Origin: an uncultured Selenomonadaceae bacterium
Lineage (GTDB): Bacteria > Bacillota > Negativicutes > Selenomonadales > Selenomonadaceae
Assembly (NCBI GenBank): GCA_905236255.1
Contig: CAJOPK010000215.1
Coordinates: forward strand, 1 to 11,691
Direction of reading: 5' to 3'
DNA: 11,691 bases
Below, piece by piece: positions 1 to 5,550 of this stretch. The position numbers were made by a program, and so were the translations under genes. Positions within the stretch are counted from its first letter, which is position 1; each line of letters opens with the position of its first letter. The notes beneath the pieces are model-generated. The model saw only the letters and a program-made list of their open reading frames with translations. It made no database searches and was not told the origin of the DNA.

Positions 1-14
1 GCTTTGACTGCCAT
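1..14 (-). CDS. Start of an unidentified downstream gene (partial)
   Basis: Only the first codons (Met-Ala-Val-Lys-Ala) are inside the window. An ATG at 14-12 is preceded by GGAG at 26-23 with an 8-base spacer, and the gap from the bioB stop is 13 bases, so this is very likely the next gene of the same operon. The product cannot be named from five residues. Another biotin-pathway gene is a natural guess because it follows bioB, but nothing in the sequence shows it. Confidence 0.55.
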
Positions 15-27
15 AAAATCAACTCCG

Positions 28-1044
28 TTATTTTACACCGACAGCACCGCAATTTTTTTTGCTTTCGTCCCGGCTGTTGTTCAATCCCAAACTTTTCAAA
101 AGTTCCATATCGTCTTTAATCGTGGTGCCGGAAGTGGTCAACATATTTCCGGTTATCGAAGCGGAAGCACCTTTCAAAAATGCGGAAGCACCGTTGTCCG
201 GCAGAAGTTTTCGCCCGGCGGCAAGTCTTATGTTTGCCGTCGGATTTATGTATCTGAAAATCGCAATCGTTCTCAAAATTTCTTCCGGAGCAAGCGGCGG
301 ACGATTTTCCAAAGCCGTACCCTTTACCGCCATCAAAGCATTTATCGGAATTGATTCTATCCCGAGTTCGGCAAGTTCAAAAGCCATGTCAATTCGATCT
401 TGCCAAGTTTCGCCCATGCCGATAATTCCGCCGGAACATACGCAAAAACCTTCACTTTGTGCAATTTTTATCGTCCGGATTCTGTCGTCGTAAGTGTGGG
501 AAGTACAAATTTCCGGGAAAAATCTGCGCGAAGTTTCAATATTATGATGATAACTTGTAACGCCGGTTGCGCGAAGTCTTTTAAATTGTTCCCGCGTCAA
601 AATTCCGTGAGATGCACAAAGATCGATTTTCAATTTTTTATTCAGAAGTTCATAGGCGGCGAGTGCTTTTTCAAAATCTTCACCGCTCAAGGCTCTGCCG
701 CTCGTCACAATCGAAAAGCGATTTACTCCGGCTTTTTCGTTTACGAGTGCGGCGGCAAGAATTTCGTTTGCCGGCAAAAATTCGTATTCGTCAACGCCGG
801 TTTTGTGTTTTGCCGATTGCGCGCAATATTTGCAATTTTCTCCGCAACGTCCGCTTTTTCCGTTTATGATTGTGCAAAAATCTATGTGATTTCCGCAAAA
901 GTGTTTTTGAATTTTTCCGGCGCCGTCTTGAAGTTCATCAAGCGGGGAAGTCAACAAAAATTTAATATCATCTGCGGCGTTCAATCTTTCGCCGGAAATA
1001 ATTTTTTCCGCAATTTCCGCCGCAGTAAGATTTTCCGTTTCCAT
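28..1044 (-). CDS. bioB: Biotin synthase BioB (radical SAM)
   Basis: Catalyses the last step of biotin synthesis, inserting sulfur into dethiobiotin. The 338-residue protein has the usual family length. Cys67, Cys71 and Cys74 form the CxxxCxxC motif that binds the SAM [4Fe-4S] cluster. Other landmarks are YHHNIETS (165-172), TSHTYDDR (181-188), CSGGIIGMGET (203-213) and the C-terminal GNMLTTSGTT stretch (299-308). Of the classical auxiliary-cluster ligands, Cys143 and Cys203 are in place and Arg273 is a probable third. The position of E. coli Cys97 is Ser111 (RFSIVTSGR), and an extra Cys57 precedes the SAM motif; this resembles the BioB type of obligate anaerobes with a different auxiliary cluster. 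The ATG start has AAAGAGG upstream, and the gene begins 15 bases after ftsE ends. The tail after about residue 324 is not conserved and contains an A8 run (53-60). Confidence 0.97.
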   Translation of the reverse strand: METENLTAAEIAEKIISGERLNAADDIKFLLTSPLDELQDGAGKIQKHFCGNHIDFCTIINGKSGRCGENCKYCAQSAKHKTGVDEYEFLPANEILAAALVNEKAGVNRFSIVTSGRALSGEDFEKALAAYELLNKKLKIDLCASHGILTREQFKRLRATGVTSYHHNIETSRRFFPEICTSHTYDDRIRTIKIAQSEGFCVCSGGIIGMGETWQDRIDMAFELAELGIESIPINALMAVKGTALENRPPLAPEEILRTIAIFRYINPTANIRLAAGRKLLPDNGASAFLKGASASITGNMLTTSGTTIKDDMELLKSLGLNNSRDESKKNCGAVGVK

Positions 1045-1059
1045 TTTCTTAAACCTCTT

Positions 1060-1743
1060 TTAACCGTCGTAAACTCCGCGCATTTCGTCGCGGACAATAT
1101 TTCCGCCTTCCAATTCCACAACCCGCCGTTGCATTTGATCCACAATGTTTTTGTCGTGGGTTGCCATGACTATCGTGGTACCCGCCGCATTTATCCTCTG
1201 AAAAATATCCATGATGTCCCAGCCGGTTTCCGGATCAAGATTCCCGGTCGGCTCGTCGGCAATCACTATTCTCGGATCGTTGACAATCGCCCGCGCAATG
1301 GCAACCCGCTGCTGTTCGCCGCCGGAAAGTTGAGATGGAAAACTCTTGTATTTTTCGCGCAGACCGACAATGTCCAAAACATTGTTTACACTCCTCTGCA
1401 TAATGCGACGCGGAGCCTCAATTACCTGCATGGCAAAGGCAACATTTTCGTAAACGGTTTTATCCTGCAAAAGTCTGTAATCCTGAAAAATTACTCCCAG
1501 ACCGCGCCGGAGATAGGGAACGTCCTTTTTGCTCAAATGAACAACGTCCCGCCCGTCAACAGAAATTTCTCCGGAAGTGACAATTTCCTCGTGCATCAAA
1601 AGTTTCATCAAAGTGGATTTTCCGGAGCCGCTCGTCCCGACAATAAAGACAAATTCTCCGCGTTCAATATCCAGACTGACATTGTTTAAAGCAATTACGC
1701 CGTTTTGCTTGTAAACTTTCGTGACGTTTTTTACATGAATCAA
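1060..1743 (-). CDS. ftsE: Cell-division ABC transporter ATPase FtsE
   Basis: ATPase subunit of FtsEX, the inner-face divisome complex that switches on cell-wall hydrolases or regulates septal synthesis. At 227 residues the length is typical. Walker A is GTSGSGKST (36-44), the Q-loop Gln87 lies in the FtsE-typical VIFQDYRLL (84-92), the signature is LSGGEQQR (139-146), Walker B ends at IADEPTG (161-167) with the D-loop NLD (168-170), and the switch His is His196. The start is a TTG (1743-1741) that gives the standard N-terminus MIHVKNVTKVY; a weak GGTG-type ribosome site lies upstream. It follows the DUF4127 gene by 15 bases. The normal partner ftsX, usually directly downstream, is absent: bioB follows instead. 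LolD/MacB-type ATPases are close relatives, but the FQDYRLL segment favours FtsE. Confidence 0.94.
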   Translation of the reverse strand: MIHVKNVTKVYKQNGVIALNNVSLDIERGEFVFIVGTSGSGKSTLMKLLMHEEIVTSGEISVDGRDVVHLSKKDVPYLRRGLGVIFQDYRLLQDKTVYENVAFAMQVIEAPRRIMQRSVNNVLDIVGLREKYKSFPSQLSGGEQQRVAIARAIVNDPRIVIADEPTGNLDPETGWDIMDIFQRINAAGTTIVMATHDKNIVDQMQRRVVELEGGNIVRDEMRGVYDG

Positions 1744-1758
1744 AAAATTTCACCGCCT

Positions 1759-3369
1759 TCAATTCCGGTCGCCGTCAAAAATTATCTCACATTCAAACAT
1801 TCGGAGCCAAGGATTTTTTATCGTGAAGTGATGCACAAAATCTTCTTTCGGGAAATTTTTCCTTGCAAACTCCCTCATCAAAAAATTGTTTCGACTTTCG
1901 GCAAAGGAAAGTTTATCGCCAAGTTGATAATAAATCGAGGGGTCTCCGAAATTTTTAAAAATTTCCTTGCCGACGATCGTGCGGACGTTTGCCTGATAAA
2001 TCCAATCTTCCAAAAATCTGACCGTCAAAAGTTTATTTTTTTCGCTCTTTGACATTTTGCGCGCCGCAATTCCCGTACCGAGCGCAAATCCGGCGGAATT
2101 TGTCGCGGTATTCCAGCCGGAATAAGATTTAAGTTTGAAAAGCAACTTTTGATCTTTCAAAAAAATCATCAGCGCATTGTCCGAGCCGTTCGCAAAATTT
2201 ATATCGGCAATTCCGACCGGATAACCTTCTTTGACGTAATGCTTGACCAATTTGGCAAAATTGTCGCTGCTGTTTGAAAGGTGCAAAATCGGCTTAAATT
2301 CTTCCGCCGAAGGATAGGGGTTGTGAGCATAGAAAGTTTCCCCGTGTTTGTCGGTATTGACCAGCAGGACAAAATCCGCCTTATCCGGATTTTCGATTTT
2401 TGAGCCGCCGGCAATTTTGATTGCGGCATCAATCGAATCGGAAATTTTTTCGTCGGAAAAAGCCGGCACGGTATTTCCGCCGACCCCCTCATTGTAAACA
2501 ACGCAAACTTCCGGAATTTCGCCGGTTATTTCGTTTATTGCGCGATTTAAAAGCAGAATGTTAAATTCGTCAATGCCGGGAAGGGATTGAAATTTTGTTT
2601 CGGGCAAATTTATTTCGCCGGCATAAAAGAGAATTTCGCGATTTTCCCGGTGAGTTTGAGAGAGGGGAGCATTGTCGTCACGCCCCAAAATCATATAATC
2701 CGCAACACCGGATTTTGTGAAGTCCATGATTTTTTTTGTCGCGGCAAGATTTTTGAATCTGCGCTCAAACCAATCTTTCAAAATTTCCGGCGGAATTTTT
2801 TTTTCGAGAGTTCGGAAAGTTTTTTCTTCGCCGTTCGTCCACCCGGAAAATTCTTTTTTGTCGGCAAGTCGGGTGAAATTGAAAATATCCGCGCCGTATT
2901 GAACATAATATTCCGGTTCCTCAATATCGCCTTTTGTCCCCTGTTGAGGAGTCCTCATCAGCGAATCGAAAACATAAATTTTCAAACGCCGATTTTCATT
3001 CCGGATTTTCTCAAAATTTTCAAGCCGGGCATTTAAAACTTCTTCGGGAATTTCGTGTTTTCGCGAAGGAATAAGTCCGCCGTAAAGCAACGAATCTGCG
3101 GAAACAACCGCCGCTTTTGCCGCCGGCGCATTTTCTTTGAACCATTTCCAAAGTTCGTCCGAATTTCCCGGTCGAATTGCATTTCCCAACAAATCTTTCG
3201 GCGGCACAATCATTTCACAGCCCGTTGCCTCAATCACTTCAACCGTTTCCCGATAAGAAATCGGTCGGTCATCGTGCGGTATGAACAAAATTTTTTCCGC
3301 TTTTGCCGCCCCGGTTGTTGAGATTGACAAAAAAAATAAAAGTACAAGAACTGCCGATATTTTTCTCAA
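1759..3369 (-). CDS. Secreted DUF4127 family protein, function unknown
   Basis: The 536-residue protein matches, from memory of the family, the DUF4127 proteins, whose function is not known. Residues 1-24 form a signal peptide: a basic start (MRK), a hydrophobic core, and a probable cleavage after AKA (22-24). No lipobox cysteine is present, so it should be released or loosely attached outside the membrane. Conserved-looking motifs are PHDDRP (31-36), SADSLLYGGLIPSR (90-103), DSLMRTP (135-141), GRDDNAPLSQ (229-238), YNEG (292-295) and GWNT (418-421); the many Asp, Arg and His residues suggest a hydrolase-like or sugar-binding pocket, but that is speculation. The start is TTG, chosen because AAAGGGAG (3386-3379) sits 9 bases upstream and a full signal peptide follows. 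It lies between upp and ftsE. A run of nine A residues in codons 189-192 (2796-2804) is a possible slippage site. Confidence 0.92.
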   Translation of the reverse strand: MRKISAVLVLLFFLSISTTGAAKAEKILFIPHDDRPISYRETVEVIEATGCEMIVPPKDLLGNAIRPGNSDELWKWFKENAPAAKAAVVSADSLLYGGLIPSRKHEIPEEVLNARLENFEKIRNENRRLKIYVFDSLMRTPQQGTKGDIEEPEYYVQYGADIFNFTRLADKKEFSGWTNGEEKTFRTLEKKIPPEILKDWFERRFKNLAATKKIMDFTKSGVADYMILGRDDNAPLSQTHRENREILFYAGEINLPETKFQSLPGIDEFNILLLNRAINEITGEIPEVCVVYNEGVGGNTVPAFSDEKISDSIDAAIKIAGGSKIENPDKADFVLLVNTDKHGETFYAHNPYPSAEEFKPILHLSNSSDNFAKLVKHYVKEGYPVGIADINFANGSDNALMIFLKDQKLLFKLKSYSGWNTATNSAGFALGTGIAARKMSKSEKNKLLTVRFLEDWIYQANVRTIVGKEIFKNFGDPSIYYQLGDKLSFAESRNNFLMREFARKNFPKEDFVHHFTIKNPWLRMFECEIIFDGDRN

Positions 3370-3378
3370 AAAAACAAT

Positions 3379-3386
3379 CTCCCTTT
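3379..3386 (-). promoter_or_regulatory. Ribosome binding site setting the TTG start of the DUF4127 gene
   Basis: AAAGGGAG lies 9 bases upstream of the TTG at 3369. It supports a non-ATG start and follows directly after the large hairpin of the upp/DUF4127 gap, so folding of that hairpin could affect ribosome access. Confidence 0.6.
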
Positions 3387-3390
3387 AGGC

Positions 3391-3444
3391 GGTCGGCGGA
3401 CGGTGTACCCGCCGGTACAAACCGTTGCCCGCCGACAACCGACC
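3391..3444 (-). repeat. Long imperfect inverted repeat between upp and the DUF4127 gene
   Basis: The arms GTCGGCGG (3392-3399) and CCGCCGAC (3429-3436) pair, then CGGT (3401-3404) with ACCG (3421-3424), then GTACC (3405-3409) with GGTAC (3414-3418) around a CGCC loop; a further CCGACC (3439-3444) can pair with GGTCGG (3391-3396) instead. The stem is GC-rich and should be stable. In the operon's direction it is not followed by a T run, so it is a poor intrinsic terminator there; on the plus strand TTATTTTT follows, but no plus-strand gene needs it. A processing or stability hairpin that separates prs-upp expression from the downstream genes, or a small palindromic repeat element, are both possible. 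Confidence 0.7.
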
Positions 3445-3451
3445 GTTATTT

Positions 3452-4090
3452 TTACAAAGTGCCGAAAATCCTGTCGCCGGCATCTCCCAAGCCCGGAACT
3501 ATATAAGCGCGTTCGTTTAAACCTTCGTCAATCGCGGTCGTATAAATCTCCACGTCCGGATGTGCCGTCGCAACCGTTTCAATTCCGATCGGCGCGGCAA
3601 GCAGATTCATCAGGAAAATTTTTTTCGCGCCCTTTTCCTTGAGCATTTCCAGAGCCGCAACGCAACTGCCGCCCGTCGCAAGCATGGGATCGGTGACAAT
3701 CAAAATTTTTTGGGGAAGATTCGGAGGCATCTTGCTGTAATATTCGACCGGCTTAAAAGTTTTTTCGTCGCGATAAAGTCCGATGTGACCGACCGACGCT
3801 TTCGGCAACATCTTCAAAACGCCGACACTCATTCCCAATCCGGCGCGCAGTATCGGAACAATCACAAAATTTTTTTCGTCAAGAATTTTCGCCGTGCATT
3901 TTTTTATCGGAGTTTCAATTTCAATTTCGCGAGTATCAAAATTTTTCGCAACTTCGCAAGTCATCAGCATTGAAATCTCTTCCAAATTTTCGCGAAAATC
4001 TTTTTCGGAAGTTTCTTTCATTCGCATTATCGTCAATTTGTGTTCAATAAGCGGATTTTTGATAAGGTGAACATTTTTAAAGTCTTTCAT
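3452..4090 (-). CDS. upp: Uracil phosphoribosyltransferase
   Basis: Pyrimidine-salvage enzyme of the cytosol that converts uracil and PRPP to UMP and pyrophosphate. The 212 residues match the family length of about 210. The PRPP loop is VTDPMLATGGS (132-142), ILRAGLGM (80-87) forms the conserved loop near the active site, and the uracil-binding C-terminal segment is YIVPGLGDAGDRIFGT (196-211). The ATG at 4090 has GGAGG upstream at standard distance, only 15 bases after the prs stop. Directly following prs, it uses the PRPP that Prs makes, so the pair is functionally coherent. The next gene is separated by an 82-base gap with a strong hairpin. Confidence 0.97.
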   Translation of the reverse strand: MKDFKNVHLIKNPLIEHKLTIMRMKETSEKDFRENLEEISMLMTCEVAKNFDTREIEIETPIKKCTAKILDEKNFVIVPILRAGLGMSVGVLKMLPKASVGHIGLYRDEKTFKPVEYYSKMPPNLPQKILIVTDPMLATGGSCVAALEMLKEKGAKKIFLMNLLAAPIGIETVATAHPDVEIYTTAIDEGLNERAYIVPGLGDAGDRIFGTL

Positions 4091-4105
4091 AAAAAATTCC
4101 TCCGC

Positions 4106-5065
4106 TCATCTGAAAAGCTGACTGACCGACCGGTGCGATTGAATGTGCATGACCGCATCGCCGATTGATTCCGCCATTGAAAGAACGACAATTTTTTCGG
4201 ACTGTTTTTCGGGCGTGAGAGGAATGGTATCGGTGACAACCAATTTTTCGATTTCGGAATTGTTGATTTTTTCGACGGCATTTTTGCTCAAAACGGCATG
4301 AGAACAGGTAGCCCACACGCGCTTTGCTCCGAGCCGTTTCAAAGCCTTTGCGCCTTCGCAAAGACTGCCGGCGGTATCGACAATGTCGTCAATCATCAGC
4401 GCAATTTTGTCTTTGATGTCGCCGATGATGTTCATGACTTCCGCTTCACCCGGACGCGGACGACGTTTTTCGATAATGGCAATCGGAGCTTTCAAATAAT
4501 CCGCCAAAGTTCTGGCGCGTGTAACTCCTCCCAGATCCGGAGAAACCACGACCAAATCATTTCCGAAATTTTGTTTCTCCAAATAGCTTGCCATAACGGG
4601 AGCCGCCGCCAAATGATCCACCGGAATATCAAAAAATCCCTGAATCTGCGCGGCATGCAAATCGACGGTGACGACGCGGGTCATACCCGCCGCAACCATC
4701 AAATTTGCGACAAGTTTTGCGGAAATCGGTTCACGTCCGCGAGTTTTGCGATCCTGACGAGCATAAGCGTAGTAGGGTACGACCGCAGTAATACTGTGCG
4801 CGGAAGCGCGTTTGCATGCATCCGCCATTATCAGCAAATCCATCAAATTGTCATTGACGGGCTGACAGGTCGGCTGAATAATGAAAATGTCCTTTCCGCG
4901 AATACTTTCGCTGATCATGACTTGACTTTCGCCGTTATTAAACCTTCCGACGAAAGTTTCACACAGCTCAACGCCGATATATTCGGCGATTTTCTTTGCC
5001 AGCCCGGGATTTGCATTCCCGGTCATGAGGCAGAGGTTGCCAGTATTGAGATTCTGATTCTTCAT
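4106..5065 (-). CDS. prs: Ribose-phosphate pyrophosphokinase (PRPP synthase, class I)
   Basis: Makes PRPP from ribose 5-phosphate and ATP, feeding purine, pyrimidine, NAD, His and Trp synthesis. The 319 residues have the class I length. Seen motifs are FNNGESQV (42-49), RQDRK of the flexible catalytic region (103-107), DLHAAQIQGFF with the metal-binding His136 (135-145), and the ribose-phosphate/PRPP-binding loop DDIVDTAGS (226-234). The ATG at 5065 has GGAGGAG upstream. It is the first gene of the leftward operon; a promoter at 5262-5290 predicts an unusually long leader of about 190 bases, rich in hairpins and apparently derived from a tnpB 3' end. Confidence 0.97.
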   Translation of the reverse strand: MKNQNLNTGNLCLMTGNANPGLAKKIAEYIGVELCETFVGRFNNGESQVMISESIRGKDIFIIQPTCQPVNDNLMDLLIMADACKRASAHSITAVVPYYAYARQDRKTRGREPISAKLVANLMVAAGMTRVVTVDLHAAQIQGFFDIPVDHLAAAPVMASYLEKQNFGNDLVVVSPDLGGVTRARTLADYLKAPIAIIEKRRPRPGEAEVMNIIGDIKDKIALMIDDIVDTAGSLCEGAKALKRLGAKRVWATCSHAVLSKNAVEKINNSEIEKLVVTDTIPLTPEKQSEKIVVLSMAESIGDAVMHIQSHRSVSQLFR

Positions 5066-5097
5066 TGAATAATCTCTCCTCCGTTAAACATACGCCG

Positions 5098-5139
5098 TGA
5101 AGTACTCACGCCCCAAAGAGGTCGGAGTTTCCTGCTTCA
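5098..5139 (-). repeat. Stem-loop resembling an IS200/IS605 right end / omega-RNA 3' hairpin
   Basis: On the minus strand TGAAG (5139-5135) pairs with CTTCA (5102-5098), enclosing an A-rich internal loop (CAGGAA) and an inner stem that starts ACTCCG and closes on GAGT with a TTT apex. A GAAGCAGGAA stretch followed by a GC-rich hairpin and a closing TTCA is, from memory, the usual design at the 3' end of tnpB genes, where it forms the transposon right end and the scaffold of the guide RNA. Bases are seen; the family assignment is recognition without a search. It ends about 30 bases before the prs start. Confidence 0.55.
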
Positions 5140-5222
5140 TCGACTGTCGCACAACAGCAAGTATTGCGTCTTACATAGTCTCCACAGGCGTAAGTTCCCG
5201 CCCTTCCGACGGTACATATAAG
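5106..5222 (-). pseudogene. Remnant of a tnpB C-terminus (IS200/IS605 type) in the prs leader
   Basis: Read on the minus strand, this frame gives a 38-codon tail ending in a TGA at 5108-5106. It contains TYACGDYVRR (TYACGD from about 5195 to 5178) and VDEAGNS, the pattern commonly seen at the C-termini of TnpB proteins, whose last codons double as guide-RNA scaffold. No RuvC-like or zinc-finger parts of TnpB are found upstream: the frame meets a TAA at 5267-5265, inside the promoter. The RNA over this stretch can fold, for example CTTAC (5194-5190) with GTAAG (5174-5170). It therefore looks like a decayed element of which only the 3' end survives, now part of the prs 5' untranslated region. 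A structured leader unrelated to transposons is the main alternative. Confidence 0.5.
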
Positions 5223-5261
5223 TTGCCGTGCCGAACCCGCGACACTTTTTGCAACAAAATG

Positions 5262-5290
5262 AGTTTATCAGAATAGATGTGACTTGTCAA
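5262..5290 (-). promoter_or_regulatory. Sigma-A-type promoter for prs
   Basis: On the minus strand TTGACA (5290-5285) is followed by exactly 17 bases and TAAACT (5267-5262). The -35 box is perfect and the -10 box matches 4 of 6. Transcription would start near 5255, giving a leader of about 190 bases before the prs ATG at 5065. No better promoter is visible closer to prs. Confidence 0.65.
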
Positions 5291-5293
5291 TTC

Positions 5294-5332
5294 GCGACTC
5301 ATTCCCCCTTATGGAAGCGGGGGATTTCTCGC
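5294..5332 (-). repeat. Second IS200/IS605-end-like hairpin upstream of the prs promoter
   Basis: Outer arms GCGA/TCGC (5332-5329 with 5297-5294) enclose an A-rich internal loop and an inner stem TCCCCC/GGGGGA (5324-5319 with 5308-5303). The plan (short outer stem, GAAA-type loop, GC-rich inner stem, GAGT-like closing side) parallels the hairpin at 5098-5139 and has the same orientation. It sits directly before the -35 box. It lacks a T run, so it is not a convincing terminator for the upstream telA-PBP transcript. It could be the end of another element copy or an unrelated hairpin. Confidence 0.4.
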
Positions 5333-5550
5333 CGGTTTGGGATAAAAATTTTTCCGCCGTCGAAAAATCATTCCGTCAACCGTATTTACCGACCGATCCA
5401 AAGAATTATGTTTTTTTGGGGCAACCCGGTAATAAACCGGTACCGGCATAATAATAAATTTTCAATCATTTTTTAATATCTTTAATATTTTAAGCGACTA
5501 TATTATCATCAACTTCCAAATCTGTTCATTCACGCCGTTTGTCGGGATCG
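5333..5550. other. AT-rich intergenic stretch, no gene seen
   Basis: Between the 3' end of the penicillin-binding protein gene and the hairpin upstream of the prs promoter. It holds a small palindromic cluster at about 5426-5447 (CCGGTAATAAACCGG then CCGGTACCGG) and an AT-rich part at 5448-5510. No hairpin followed by a T run is visible on the minus strand, so the end of the upstream transcript is not evident and read-through toward prs is possible. An 82-codon plus-strand frame crossing 5228-5476 has no ribosome site or recognisable sequence. Confidence 0.5.

Noticed and set aside
400..1689. Long plus-strand frame (429 codons) opposite bioB and ftsE
   Set aside because: It lies antisense to two clearly identified genes, has no domain-like content or ribosome site, and is explained by their codon bias.
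2199..2501. Minus-strand 100-codon frame inside the DUF4127 gene
   Set aside because: Out-of-frame shadow of the larger gene with no independent start signal.
5066..5262. T-box or known metabolite riboswitch in the prs leader
   Set aside because: No T-box-like conserved sequence, no terminator/antiterminator pair and no riboswitch motif I know could be recognised; the tnpB-tail reading fits better.
5294..5332. Intrinsic terminator for the telA-PBP transcript
   Set aside because: The hairpin is GC-rich, but no T run follows it on the minus strand.
5228..5476. 82-codon plus-strand frame in the gap upstream of prs
   Set aside because: It crosses the prs promoter and a hairpin on the opposite strand, lacks a ribosome site and shows no recognisable protein pattern.
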